NCBI RefSeq assembly: GCF_039503195.1
Contig: NZ_JBCJKP010000001.1
Coordinates: 4,154,001-4,218,000 of the forward strand
Reading direction: 5' to 3'
DNA from: Streptomyces mirabilis
Lineage (GTDB): Bacteria; Actinomycetota; Actinomycetes; Streptomycetales; Streptomycetaceae
Length of the DNA: 64,000 bases
Under the pieces are notes generated by a model. The model made no database searches, was not told the DNA's origin, and saw only the letters and a list, made by a program, of their open reading frames with translations. The position numbers were made by a program, and so were the translations under genes. Position 1 is the first letter of the stretch. Each line of letters opens with the position of its first letter. Shown in pieces: positions 33,795-43,883 of this stretch.

Positions 33795-36700
33795 TCAGCG
33801 CTCCTCGAAGAAGGTGGACGAAGCGTCGACGTCGCGCAGACTCCACAGGGTCTTCCACGGCGAGGCATCGGGCGACTCGTCGTCGTAATTGGCCAACAGA
33901 GCGGGCACGCGGGAGCCACGCGGAGCCTCGTACACGAGGTTCGGGCTGGCCAGCGCCTCGTCCTCCCACCATCCGACGAAGTCCTCGAAGGCCGCTGTGG
34001 TGGACTCGAGCTCGGCCGGCTCGACCGCCGCCACCCGGTCGAGCAGGAGGGCACCGACGGTCTCGCGGAGGTCCATCACGAAGTCCTCTACGCGTGATGC
34101 GGCGTCGTTGTCCCGTGCGGCCGGCAGCATCAACCGGGCCAGAGCCACCACCACGGCGTGCAGTCCTCGGTCGCGGGCCCGGGCGGAGAAGGGGGTCACG
34201 CTGGTGGACTCCACCTCGCGGTACAGGGCTGAGTGGAAGCTCTGGAAGTCCTCGTAGTGTGAACGGTCCCGTGAGCGAGCGGAGTTGAGCATGATCGCGA
34301 CGAGACCGGGATGTTGCCGGCCGACCCGGCTCGTCGCCTGGATGTACTCCGCAGTGGTCTGCGGTTGACCCATCACTGCCATCAGCCCCAGTCGGTCCAC
34401 GTCGACTCCCACGGAGATCATGTTGGTGGCGAGCAGCACGTCGAGTACGTCCGGCATCGGGAGCTGTCGTTCCACGGCCTTGAGCCGGCGGGAGATGTCG
34501 CTGGAATTCGCCCGGCTGCTCAACTCCGTGAGGGCGTCGGCGCGGCGTACCTTGATTCCGTCACGCAGTGCGAGGTGTCCCAGACGCTCCTGGACATCGT
34601 CGAGGACCTGGAGCTCCGCCGCCGAAAGCAGTCGCAGGCTGTTGAAGTAGCCAATCAGGGTCCAATACGCGTCCTTCACCTCAGGCGGAGCATCATGGGT
34701 GTGAGCCCGATGGAGCAGCGACGCGTACACGCGGATCAGCAAGGTGGCCTGGCTGGTGCTGGAGGTCAGCAGGCCGACGTAGCGACGGGCCGCCTTCCGC
34801 TCCCGTGGCGTCTCCACGGCGAACCAGGAATCCCGGGAGTCGAGGCCCGAGGGCGGAAACTGCTCCACCGAACGGGCGAACAGTCGGGTGCCCTGCTCGT
34901 CGGCGCGTCGAATGGTCGCAGTCGAGGCGACGACCTTGGGACGATCCGCCAAGGCGTCCACGGCCGTCTCGTACAGGCCGGTCAGCGTGCCGAGCGGGCC
35001 CGAGATCAGATGGAGCTCGTCCTGGACGATGAGCTCGGGCGGTGGCACTCCGTCCACGTCCCGGTTGAACAGGGCCGCCGACGCGGGTCGCCACGGCATC
35101 GAGGCGAACTTGTCGACCGTTGCGATGACCAAGGTCGGTCGATGGGCGTAGATGGCTTCGTCGATTAGGTGTACCGGCAGCCCTCCCCAGTGGAAGTCGC
35201 ACGTGCCGGAGGGGCAGTTGACGGTCATGCGTACGGCGTCCTCATCGACCGAGTAGTCCGCCGCCCGCAACGATTCGCCGCACCAAGGGCAGTTGCGCAG
35301 TTGGACCGGGTTCTCGGTCTCCAACTGGAAATTTTCGTTGCGCACGAGATCGGCCAGCTTGCTCGTGGCGACGGCCAGCGTGTTGGGGGTCGCCGAACGA
35401 CCCACCCACATGCCGATGGAGATCTCCTCGTGCCCCAGGCTCGCCGGATCGGCTGCCCGCAGTAGTTCCATCGCGCAGATGAGCGCCGCAGCGCGCTCGA
35501 ACTGTTGGAGGGTGAGTAGTCGGAGCGTGTACCGCATGAGCACCGTGACGCCGGCCCCGTCCTCCCCGCCCCGCAGGCGCCTCAGGAAGGTGGTGAAGGC
35601 GATCAGGCCAAGGTACGCCTCCGTCTTGCCACCACCTGTGGGGAACCACAGCAGGTCGGAGACCTTTCGGTCGTCGTGGTCCGGAGCGACGATCCCGGCC
35701 AGGCAGAGCAGGATGAAGGAGATTTGGAAGGGCCGCCACCGCCCGGCCTGGCTATCCGGTTCGCCCGACCTGCCGCCCTTGATCCACGCGGTACGTGCCC
35801 GCTGGTCGGCCATCGCGAGGTTCGCCAGCCGGAACGCGCGCAGAATGTTCGGCTGCTCCGTGTCCTCCAGCAGATCCACGCCTTCGCGCATCCGGCGCAG
35901 TGCTCGCCGGCAGAGCTGGACCTGTTCGGCCGCGATTTTGCCGTGTTCCGTGTCGTGCAACAGGCGGGCCTGACCCTCTTGGGTCTCGATCCACCGCTCG
36001 TATCCGCTCAGCAAGGTGCGAAGGGCCGAGACGACCTCGTGGGTCGGGTCGGTTCCCAGCCGGTACATGGTCAGCGCCTTGTCGTCGATCTCCGGGTTGG
36101 AGTCCGTCAGCAACACCTCCTGGGAGGGGACGAACTCGGTCCGCAGGGTGGTGACGGCCGGAGGATCGATCGATACGGATCCCACCGGAGGTGGCGGCCA
36201 GTCCCAATGCGCCGCACAGCCATGGCCGGTGGCGAAGCTCGGCGCATGGCGGTACAGGAGGCGGCTCAGCGCATGTTCCGAGTCGACCGCGTCCAGAGCG
36301 GTCGGCCGTGCCACGAACACCGGGCTGCTGCCGTCCTCAGCGGTGACGATCAGCTCCGGTTGGTAGAAGCAGTGCGCGTCCCGGAGGTCGAACTGGCCGA
36401 CCTTCAGACTGTTGACGACCGTGGCCGTCACGGTCACCGTCCGGTCCGACTCGGACCGGGGGCGGACCAGCACACGCAGTTCCAGCCCGGGATGGAGGTC
36501 GAAGGGCTTGAGCAGGCCGGGCTGTGTGACGTCCACGTCGACGGGCTCGATCCGCAGGGCGGAACGGCGCCAATGTTCCCGCTGGGCCTTCGTGCTTCGG
36601 GCCTCGGTCCGCTTCGCGGACACCGGATTCCCCTCGGAGTCCTCGGGAGCATAGACGGCAGCGTGTACGGTCAGCCGAATCCGCGCGGACTCGGTCGGGT

Positions 36701-37049
36701 CCACGGCGAATGTCAAACCGATGGATGACGGCATCCGGACGTTTGCCAGCGAGACGCCCAGATCGCCGGGGCCTTCCTCGGGGTCCCGACGGGTGCCGAG
36801 TGGCACCGCGTCGGGCCCGTCCCGCTCGGACTCCAGATCCCCCTGTTCGGCCGGACCACTCTGGGGCGAGATACCGGACCGGTCCGCCTGCGAGCGCGGG
36901 AAGAGCACACCGACCGGGTACATGGTGATCGGCGCATCGTCCGTGAGAACCTCGTCCGGACCACCCACGGGGCCGAGCAGGTCTTGCCGCAGGGCGCCGA
37001 CGAGCGAGTCGCGCACCTCGTAATGTGCTTGGTGAGTCGACCTGCTCAT
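33795..37049 (-). CDS. drmA: DISARM helicase DrmA
   Basis: A 1084-aa SF2-type helicase. Start ATG 37049 (MSRSTHQAHYEVRDSL) overlaps the upstream stop by ATGA. Walker A LLWFPTGGGKTEAYLGL is near residue 470, the DExH-like box IVQDELHLISGPLG near 676, ATATIRRADEQ-type motif III (VVASTATIRRADEQ) just after, and TNMISVGVDVDRLGLM with QATSRVGRQHPGLV (motifs V-VI) near 890-910. The N-terminal 450 residues are beta-rich, as usual for DrmA. It is the motor of DISARM and forms a complex with DrmB, encoded next. Length and motifs fit the family; drmC is absent after drmB. Confidence 0.92.
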   Translation of the reverse strand: MSRSTHQAHYEVRDSLVGALRQDLLGPVGGPDEVLTDDAPITMYPVGVLFPRSQADRSGISPQSGPAEQGDLESERDGPDAVPLGTRRDPEEGPGDLGVSLANVRMPSSIGLTFAVDPTESARIRLTVHAAVYAPEDSEGNPVSAKRTEARSTKAQREHWRRSALRIEPVDVDVTQPGLLKPFDLHPGLELRVLVRPRSESDRTVTVTATVVNSLKVGQFDLRDAHCFYQPELIVTAEDGSSPVFVARPTALDAVDSEHALSRLLYRHAPSFATGHGCAAHWDWPPPPVGSVSIDPPAVTTLRTEFVPSQEVLLTDSNPEIDDKALTMYRLGTDPTHEVVSALRTLLSGYERWIETQEGQARLLHDTEHGKIAAEQVQLCRRALRRMREGVDLLEDTEQPNILRAFRLANLAMADQRARTAWIKGGRSGEPDSQAGRWRPFQISFILLCLAGIVAPDHDDRKVSDLLWFPTGGGKTEAYLGLIAFTTFLRRLRGGEDGAGVTVLMRYTLRLLTLQQFERAAALICAMELLRAADPASLGHEEISIGMWVGRSATPNTLAVATSKLADLVRNENFQLETENPVQLRNCPWCGESLRAADYSVDEDAVRMTVNCPSGTCDFHWGGLPVHLIDEAIYAHRPTLVIATVDKFASMPWRPASAALFNRDVDGVPPPELIVQDELHLISGPLGTLTGLYETAVDALADRPKVVASTATIRRADEQGTRLFARSVEQFPPSGLDSRDSWFAVETPRERKAARRYVGLLTSSTSQATLLIRVYASLLHRAHTHDAPPEVKDAYWTLIGYFNSLRLLSAAELQVLDDVQERLGHLALRDGIKVRRADALTELSSRANSSDISRRLKAVERQLPMPDVLDVLLATNMISVGVDVDRLGLMAVMGQPQTTAEYIQATSRVGRQHPGLVAIMLNSARSRDRSHYEDFQSFHSALYREVESTSVTPFSARARDRGLHAVVVALARLMLPAARDNDAASRVEDFVMDLRETVGALLLDRVAAVEPAELESTTAAFEDFVGWWEDEALASPNLVYEAPRGSRVPALLANYDDESPDASPWKTLWSLRDVDASSTFFEER

Positions 37050-38962
37050 CCTTCGTTCCCTTCCCGTCCGTCCGCGTACCACTGGAAGCGCCCCAGACCG
37101 CACAACCGGGGTGCGACCCACGCGCCGTGTGTACCCAGCCCGGCGGCCTCGGTCGCCGCAGGAATGCCCGCCACGCTCTCCACGCATTCGACCCGGAGAC
37201 CGGTGATCAGCGGCGGCCAGCGATCGACCTCAGAGTGCGCGGTGCGGCGCAGCATTCGGTGCAGGTCGGTGCGGAAGCGCTCCGACACCACCGCGATCTG
37301 TCGGCCACCGACCACCACCGCGTACGGTGGGGACTGGTCGGCGGCGACGGGGATGCCGTGCAGCAGCACGAGTTCCGCCTCGGCACCGGCGGTGACGTCG
37401 GCCAGGAGGTACCGCGACACCTCCGCAGCGTCCTGGTGAATTCCCTCCGTGCCCGGAGGCTGCTCGTGGGACACGTCCGAGCCGATCATCTCGATGCCGT
37501 TGCGGGCCCAGGTGCTGCGACCACCCAGGTACCAGCGGTCGATCCTCTTGTCCTTACGGAGGAGCCACGAGTTGGGGGCGTCCAGGACGTACAGATCATC
37601 CCGGGTCCGGGTCATGGCCACATACAGCAGCCGGGCTTCCGCCGCCGGGTCGTAGTCGTACTTCTTCTTCCGGACTTGGGCCGGCTCCTTCAGCACGCGT
37701 GGTTCGACGATCAGGACCCGGTCGAACTCCAGGCCCTTGGCCCGGTGCACGGTCGAGATCACGAGGGATGACGACTGGGCCGCGGTGAGCTCGTCGGGCA
37801 GCCGGCCCTCAGCGAGCGCCCGGTGCAGCCCGACGACATCGACGGTGCCGCGGCCGCTGCCCCGCGCCACCTTGCGCACCGACCGCCACAGCGCCTCCGG
37901 TGTGCTGCCGGCTGGGCCCTTCAGGTCGACCAGCAGTTCTTCGAAGCGCTCCCGACTCAGAGTGGACGCGCCAGTCGAGGCGAGGAGTTCGGCGATCCAC
38001 ACAGGGGCCGAGCGCTCGCGCGCCGACCGCTGCAGTGTGTGGGGGACATCGGCGTCGGCCAACATGTCGGACAACGTCAATGCCTGGCCGTTGTCGCGGC
38101 ACAGGATGGTGGTGGTGTCGGGATAGTCGCGCAGTGCTGCCCGCACGAACTCGTCCTCCAGGCTCCCGAAGTTCGGTGCCGAGAGCAGCAGAGCACGCAG
38201 GTCGCCGTGGATACGCTCGGCCTCGGCGGCGGACTCGGCCCGATCGCGGGGCAGCCGCTGCAACTGGGCACCGTAGGGCAGGGCCATTCGGGCAGCCTCG
38301 CTGCGGGCCCGGAAATTGTCGCCCAGATGGATTTCCACCAGGTCCTCACCGAAGGTGGCGCGCACCCAGGCCAGGAAGCGGTCGGTCTCCTCGGCCCGCT
38401 GATCCGGATCGGACACCTGGAATCCGTACACCGCCTGAGCCGAATCACCCACCACGGTGAAGCCGCTGTTCTCCTGGAACCGGTCGAGCAGTGCCTCGAC
38501 CATCTCCCGACGGACACCCACGAGGTCCTGAACCTCATCGATCACCACATGGGCGGGCAAGTACTCGCCGCCCTCGACCGCCCCCTTGTCGATCGCCTCG
38601 GTGGCGGCCTCGATGCGCTCGTCGAAGGTGTACGTCCCCCAGTCCGTGTCCGGGTAGGCGCGGTTGAGCAGAGCTGCAGCCCAGGCGTCGAAGGTCTGCA
38701 CACGAATCCGCTGCGCGGCGGCGGCATGCCGCTCGATCCGCTCGGTGAGTTCGCGCACGGCGGCACGGGAGAAGCTGAGCACCAGGATCTCCCCGGCCTC
38801 CAGTTCCTCGCGCTCCACCAACACGTCGAGCCGCCGCACGAGGGTGTGCGTCTTGCCGGCGCCGGCACCGGCCGTGACCAGCACCCGGGCGTCCCAGGGC
38901 TGGTCCACCACGGCCTGCTGCGCGTCGGTGAGTCGATGCTCGGTGAGCGGGGTGACGGTCAC
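37046..38962 (-). CDS. UvrD/Rep-type SF1 helicase
   Basis: About 638 aa. The GTG at 38962 gives a GTGA overlap with the upstream stop and a GAGGG-like site; GTG 38977 would add five residues. SF1A motifs: TAGAGAGKTHTLVRRLD (I), VIDEVQDL (II), VGDSAQAVYGFQ (III), LGDNFRARSE (IV), STVHRAKGLEFDRVLI (V), YVAMTRTRDDLYV (VI). The C-terminal 130 residues form a separate domain without recognised motifs. No nuclease motif is apparent. Coupled on both sides (ATPase-helicase upstream, DrmA downstream), so it belongs to the same system; UvrD-like proteins are not standard DISARM parts. Confidence 0.9.
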   Translation of the reverse strand: MTVTPLTEHRLTDAQQAVVDQPWDARVLVTAGAGAGKTHTLVRRLDVLVEREELEAGEILVLSFSRAAVRELTERIERHAAAAQRIRVQTFDAWAAALLNRAYPDTDWGTYTFDERIEAATEAIDKGAVEGGEYLPAHVVIDEVQDLVGVRREMVEALLDRFQENSGFTVVGDSAQAVYGFQVSDPDQRAEETDRFLAWVRATFGEDLVEIHLGDNFRARSEAARMALPYGAQLQRLPRDRAESAAEAERIHGDLRALLLSAPNFGSLEDEFVRAALRDYPDTTTILCRDNGQALTLSDMLADADVPHTLQRSARERSAPVWIAELLASTGASTLSRERFEELLVDLKGPAGSTPEALWRSVRKVARGSGRGTVDVVGLHRALAEGRLPDELTAAQSSSLVISTVHRAKGLEFDRVLIVEPRVLKEPAQVRKKKYDYDPAAEARLLYVAMTRTRDDLYVLDAPNSWLLRKDKRIDRWYLGGRSTWARNGIEMIGSDVSHEQPPGTEGIHQDAAEVSRYLLADVTAGAEAELVLLHGIPVAADQSPPYAVVVGGRQIAVVSERFRTDLHRMLRRTAHSEVDRWPPLITGLRVECVESVAGIPAATEAAGLGTHGAWVAPRLCGLGRFQWYADGREGNEG

Positions 38963-41900
38963 TGGCCCTCGCTCCACAGGTACTCGAACTCGGTGAAGGC
39001 GAGTTCCTCGCCGAAGTTCGTGATGTTGTCCCGCACGTTCAGGATCAGGCAGCTCTCCTTGCCACCGTTCTTCGGGCCGCGCAGACCGCGTCCGATCATC
39101 TGCTGGTAGATGTTCGGGCTGTACGTCGGGCGAGCCACGACCACGACGCGGGTGGCCGGTGCGTCGAAGCCCTGGGTGAGCACGCCGTAGTTGGTCAGGA
39201 CCTGGATCCTGCCCTTGCGGAAGTCGTCGATCTGCTTACGACGTTCATTGGGGGGCGTGGTCGAGTCGATCGCGGCGGCCTTGATGTCCCGGTCACCGAG
39301 CTTGGCGGCCAGTAGCTTGGCGTGAGCCACGGAGGTGGCGAACACCAGCACCGGCCAGTCGGAGGGCATGGCGGCGATCTCGTCGACGATGCGCTGGCTG
39401 CGTCCGTGGTCCTCGGCCAGCCGCTGCTCGGCGCCCTTGGGCAAGGTGGAGAATTTCTCGGACTGGGCACGCTCGTCCGCCGTCAGCGCGATGTCGGCGC
39501 CCACTAGTTCTCGGTGCTTGACCTGGGCCAGGACACCGATCTGCTGCAACCCCTTGATGGCGACGGACAGATCGCCGTCGAAGACGCCGGTGTCGAGGCG
39601 GTTGCCGAACCGCTGCACCAGCAGCCGGGTCAGTTCCTCGTTGTTCCGGTACGGGGTCGCGGTGAGTCCGATCAGGTGACGACTGGTGCGGCGGTGCGTG
39701 AGGTCGAGCTGTTCGAGCAGCCGTGTGTAACGCGGGGACATCGCGGTGTGCGCCTCGTCGATGATGACGAGTTCGGCAGCCTCCCTCAGCCAGGCGTAGT
39801 CCTCCTTTTCCAGGCAGCTGTCCAGTTTGGCGTCGGTGGCGACGACCAGGTGCGGACGTCCGTCGACGGGGGTCGCCTCGTTCGAGGCCCAGAGCCGGCT
39901 GATGACCAGGGGAAGCTCGGGACCCACCTTCGACCAGACGAACTTCCAGCTCTGCACGGCCTGCTCGCACAGCTCTTCGGTCTGGGCGATCCACAGGACC
40001 GGACCGGGCAGATCCTTCCGATCACGGATCCACCGGATCACTCCCTCCGCCGTGACGCGGGTCTTGCCGGATCCGGTCGGCAGGCTGAGCATGCCGCGCT
40101 GGGGCATCGAGTTCTCCAGCAGAGCGAGCAGCGCCTGCGCGAGTTCCTCCTGGTAGGGGTGCAGGGAAGGGAACTCTGACGGACCGTCGACCTCGAGGCG
40201 GGGCTCCAGCGAGGGCACCTGGGCGCCCGCGAACGAGTCCGGGAACCCGAGGTCGGTGACGAAGCGCAAGGCCTTCGTGTTCCCGGTGAAGGAGCTGGGG
40301 GCGCGGGTGGGGAAGTCCAGAGCGAGATCCCGGGAGTGGACCCGAAGGATCGCTTCGCCGTGGGCGTTGAAGGCCATCTCGGCGATGCGCCGAGGGTTCG
40401 GTTCGGCGCCCTGCTCCTGGATCTCGCTCTCCATCAAGCCAGGCGGAAGTTCGCCACGCAAGGCCTCCTCACCGATCAGCAGAGCGATCTTGTCGATGAC
40501 GCTCTCGCTTTCCCGCACAGCGCGCAGCCGCCCCAGCAGAGCCTGGTCGTGCTCCTGCCTGTCCTGGAGAGCGAGGGCCTGGTTGCAGCCGGCCACGCCG
40601 AAGCCCCACTTGAACTCCTCATCCGCGGCCTGCAGAACCTGCAGCCGGTCGAGGGAGTCCAGTACGAACAAGGTCTGGCCCTTCCTCGCGAACTTGAGCG
40701 ACTTCCGCTTGCTGCCCATGGGCGTGCGCACCACCTGCTCGAGCTCAGAGCAGCGCTGGATCTTGTAGCTGCTGCCTGCCTGACCGAGGCGCGCCTTGAC
40801 GGTCGTGAACTCCTCGAACAGGGACACGGCCCGCCCGGTCTTGACGGGCTCGATCTCTCTGCTGATGACGTCGGAGACCTTGAGCATCCCCCATTCCTCG
40901 ATCATCTCCTTCGCCGTGGCCACGTCCGCCTTGTCGGTGACCAGGAGCGCGGGGAGGCGCTCACGGACGAGCTCCTTGAACTCCACCTCGTTCAGCGCGA
41001 CGGCGATCTCGTTGTCGGCGCGTCCTTCCCAGGAGGACCCCACCCGGCAGCGGGTGAGCACGTCTTCCGGGAACTCGAAGCCGACCCGGTGCAGCAGGGC
41101 GTACGCACGACCGATGAAGGCGTCGTCCTCGCTCTCGAGTACGAGGTCCAACAGCTTGCCCCAGCGCCGGGTGGGCACCTCGTCGGAGGTCGTGGGCATG
41201 TTCAGCTTCCGCGCCGTCTCCTCCGCGATCTCGGCGACAGGGAGCACGGCGCGGAAAGCCTTGAGCTGGGGACCGACGGCCTCGGACACCCGGGTCAGTC
41301 CCAAGGAAGTCTTCACGAGGCCATGCTTGGAGATCATCCAGCGCAGCGGGGACATCACGGCCTTGCGGGTGCTGGTGGTGGCTCCGTACTGCATCTGCCA
41401 GTGCTGCGAGATGTCGGACGCCGGCAGAGCCGCCACGAAGGCAGCGCGGCCCTCCTCGGACAGCGCGGGCAGCAGGTGCAGCGGCCCCAACGTCGCAGCA
41501 CCCTCGACCGAGAGGCGGGAAATGCTGGGCCGGGGGGCGGCGCTCGGCAGACTGCGCAGGTGCGAGTCGTGAACGACCTGTCGGTACTCCTCGAACCACG
41601 TTTCCTCGTGGGGCCGGTATCCGCCGGTAGGGCGATCGAACAGCCCTAGGTCGCGGAAGACCGGTCTGTCGCTCTCGTGGAAATCCAGGTCGACGGCGAT
41701 GGCCTTGTCGCGGTTTCCGTCGCGGGGCACCACCGGTCCGGGCAGGAGGCAGTCGCGCATCAGCCTGTAACGACCGTCCAGGGTACGGACGCGCAACGTC
41801 TCCAGCGGCTTGGGCACCTTGGCACGAATGCGGTCGACGTTCGCGCTACCGCCGGCGCTGCGCAGCAGGATCCAGAAGTTCGACCACGAGTTGTCGTCGT

Positions 41901-43758
41901 AGTTGTCGAACCCCTGATCGAGGACGCCCTCGAACCGTCCCTGCGCATCGGCGACCCTGATGCCGATGTTGTGCAGATGCCGCGCCATTTCGGAGCGCTC
42001 GGAGATCGACGGGTGGACGTAGACCATGTCGTCGCGGAGTGTGTCGGCGGCGGTTCGGTGGAAGATCTCACCGGCTACGGGTGCGACGACCCCGTGCTCC
42101 TCGGTCAGCACGATCCGGGCCTTGCGGGCCTCGGCGGTGAGCGGGGAGTCCCCGCGCAAGCGTCCGGCCTGATCCTTGAGCACCATCAGCGACAGGATCT
42201 CGATGGCGTGGCACGAGGCCTCCGCGGAGCCGTCGGCGACGAGCGCCTCGAGCCAGTCCTTGACGTTCTCGGGCGTCTTCCCGGCCGCGTCGAGGATGTG
42301 CGTCATCTTGCCGCGGCGGAGGGCGGTGTCGGAGGCATCGACGGATGGGTGCACCCAGTTGGTGGGGCGGCCGCTGTACTCCGACCAGATCCGGACCCAT
42401 TCCTTGTCAAGATTCGACGGCGTGATGAACAGGTCGCGAGGGACTTGGAGTTCGCCGTTCTGGTCGGGCAGGGAGGGGCGCTGGGCAGCTATTTCCCACA
42501 CTTGCCGGAGGAAGTAATCGTCGGCCCAGTTGAGCTTCTCCTTGGTGCGGCCCGGCAGCAGGGGAAGATATGCGGCGGGGTCCTCGGCAGGCACAAGCCG
42601 GGGCAGGGTATCGATCACCAACCGGGCCGCGACCTGCAGCAGTTCCCGGTTGAAGGGGCTGCCGTCCAGAAGGTGCTGTCTGTCCTCGTTTGTCTTCCAT
42701 GGGGCGTTCAGGATGCCGGTCAGCGACACCTCGTACTTCGTCGGGAAGAACGCCCAGAACGATCCCCTGCCGACGGGTGTGGTGTACAGGCCGTTGCGGA
42801 CGCTGTATTCGGGCACCGCCCAGGAGATCTCCAGCACCGGGCGGTTGTGCAACTCGCCGGCGGTGTCCGCGACCTTGTCGGTGGGGGAGTGGGCCACAGA
42901 GAACACCTTCCACTGCTCGGTGGTCTGCTTGGCGCCGCGTGCCACTTCCTTGAGGGTGCGGTGGATGCCCTTGGGTTCGATCGAGATCTCCCTGCGCGCG
43001 GGGGGCATGGTGCGCTCGTCGTGCAGGAGTACCTGGCCGACGTGGGAGGAGAACAGCTGGAAGTGAGCAGGGAAGGCTTCCGTCACCCGCCCACTGCGAC
43101 TCCTGTACCCGCTGATGTCCCGTCCGAGACGCTCTGCGGCACCGGGCATCAGGGGCAGGCGGACGACGGTGGTCGCCCAGCGCAGGAGCTTGTCCAGCAC
43201 GTTGTCGTCGGAACGTTCCTGTTCGACGTCGAGGGGCCGGGCCATGCGGAGCACCGGGGTGTCCATGTCGATGTCGCCCTGCCAGCCGATGGCCTGGGCG
43301 ATCTCGGCGGCCGACCATTCCCGGTCGAAGCCGAAACCGAAGGCACCGTTCCCGCTGAAGAACTGGGGCGAGTCGCTCACGGAGAGCACGGACTTGACGC
43401 CGACGCCGAAGCGGCCGATCTGCCCCCCGCGCTTCCGCGAGACACTCATGCGCAGGATCGTCTCGGCGCCCTCCGGCGTGACCGGAGTGCCTTCGTTCGC
43501 GCAGTAGAGGTGGTTCTCGGTCAGGACGACGTGCAGCTTGCCGCCGGGTGATGCCGCGATCTCGTCCGCCGCGTTCTGGACGAGTTCGAGCAACTGCCTT
43601 TCGCCGTAACCGCCCTGGGTGATACGACGCTCACCGTTGGCGTGCTCCTGTATCAGCCCCGGGTCGACCTGATACGTCTTCAGGACGGTCGAGGACTGTC
43701 GGATCACGGTGTCGATCACGGGCGGGAGCGAAGGGTCGGCCAACTGCCGGTCGGTCAT
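38959..43758 (-). CDS. HSP90-type (sacsin-like) ATPase fused to an SF2 helicase
   Basis: A 1599-aa protein. Start ATG 43758 (MTDRQLADPSLPP), with an AGGTG-type site; the open frame runs 22 codons further. The N-terminal GHKL ATPase has its N-box QLLELVQNAADEIA at about residues 55-68, YCANEGTPVTPEG, and GRFGVGVKSVLSVSD near 115-130, as in HSP90/sacsin. A long middle region (about 900 residues) has no motif I can name. The C-terminal 450 residues are a DEAD/DEAH helicase: LSLPTGSGKTRVTAE, LVIIDEAHTAMS, LIGLTATPYR, VLTQGFDAPATR and QMIGRGLRG. It is coupled to the UvrD gene by GTGA. Such fusions occur in anti-phage loci. Confidence 0.88.
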   Translation of the reverse strand: MTDRQLADPSLPPVIDTVIRQSSTVLKTYQVDPGLIQEHANGERRITQGGYGERQLLELVQNAADEIAASPGGKLHVVLTENHLYCANEGTPVTPEGAETILRMSVSRKRGGQIGRFGVGVKSVLSVSDSPQFFSGNGAFGFGFDREWSAAEIAQAIGWQGDIDMDTPVLRMARPLDVEQERSDDNVLDKLLRWATTVVRLPLMPGAAERLGRDISGYRSRSGRVTEAFPAHFQLFSSHVGQVLLHDERTMPPARREISIEPKGIHRTLKEVARGAKQTTEQWKVFSVAHSPTDKVADTAGELHNRPVLEISWAVPEYSVRNGLYTTPVGRGSFWAFFPTKYEVSLTGILNAPWKTNEDRQHLLDGSPFNRELLQVAARLVIDTLPRLVPAEDPAAYLPLLPGRTKEKLNWADDYFLRQVWEIAAQRPSLPDQNGELQVPRDLFITPSNLDKEWVRIWSEYSGRPTNWVHPSVDASDTALRRGKMTHILDAAGKTPENVKDWLEALVADGSAEASCHAIEILSLMVLKDQAGRLRGDSPLTAEARKARIVLTEEHGVVAPVAGEIFHRTAADTLRDDMVYVHPSISERSEMARHLHNIGIRVADAQGRFEGVLDQGFDNYDDNSWSNFWILLRSAGGSANVDRIRAKVPKPLETLRVRTLDGRYRLMRDCLLPGPVVPRDGNRDKAIAVDLDFHESDRPVFRDLGLFDRPTGGYRPHEETWFEEYRQVVHDSHLRSLPSAAPRPSISRLSVEGAATLGPLHLLPALSEEGRAAFVAALPASDISQHWQMQYGATTSTRKAVMSPLRWMISKHGLVKTSLGLTRVSEAVGPQLKAFRAVLPVAEIAEETARKLNMPTTSDEVPTRRWGKLLDLVLESEDDAFIGRAYALLHRVGFEFPEDVLTRCRVGSSWEGRADNEIAVALNEVEFKELVRERLPALLVTDKADVATAKEMIEEWGMLKVSDVISREIEPVKTGRAVSLFEEFTTVKARLGQAGSSYKIQRCSELEQVVRTPMGSKRKSLKFARKGQTLFVLDSLDRLQVLQAADEEFKWGFGVAGCNQALALQDRQEHDQALLGRLRAVRESESVIDKIALLIGEEALRGELPPGLMESEIQEQGAEPNPRRIAEMAFNAHGEAILRVHSRDLALDFPTRAPSSFTGNTKALRFVTDLGFPDSFAGAQVPSLEPRLEVDGPSEFPSLHPYQEELAQALLALLENSMPQRGMLSLPTGSGKTRVTAEGVIRWIRDRKDLPGPVLWIAQTEELCEQAVQSWKFVWSKVGPELPLVISRLWASNEATPVDGRPHLVVATDAKLDSCLEKEDYAWLREAAELVIIDEAHTAMSPRYTRLLEQLDLTHRRTSRHLIGLTATPYRNNEELTRLLVQRFGNRLDTGVFDGDLSVAIKGLQQIGVLAQVKHRELVGADIALTADERAQSEKFSTLPKGAEQRLAEDHGRSQRIVDEIAAMPSDWPVLVFATSVAHAKLLAAKLGDRDIKAAAIDSTTPPNERRKQIDDFRKGRIQVLTNYGVLTQGFDAPATRVVVVARPTYSPNIYQQMIGRGLRGPKNGGKESCLILNVRDNITNFGEELAFTEFEYLWSEGQ

Positions 43759-43808
43759 GAGGCACCTGTCTCGAATGAGAGAAACGAACCGAGGACACGT
43801 GGGGGATC

Positions 43809-43839
43809 GGGGGTGCCGGTGCATGAGGCCGGCACCCCC
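43809..43839 (-). terminator. Perfect hairpin between the small basic gene and the ATPase-helicase gene
   Basis: GGGGGTGCCGG (43809-43819) pairs perfectly with CCGGCACCCCC (43829-43839) over a nine-base loop. It lies in the 125-bp gap after the stop at 43884 and before the start at 43758, so it either ends the small gene or attenuates read-through into the helicase operon. Confidence 0.7.
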
Positions 43840-43883
43840 GGTGAAACAAATCAGGACAGCTTATGAGAAAAAGCAGAGGGGGA

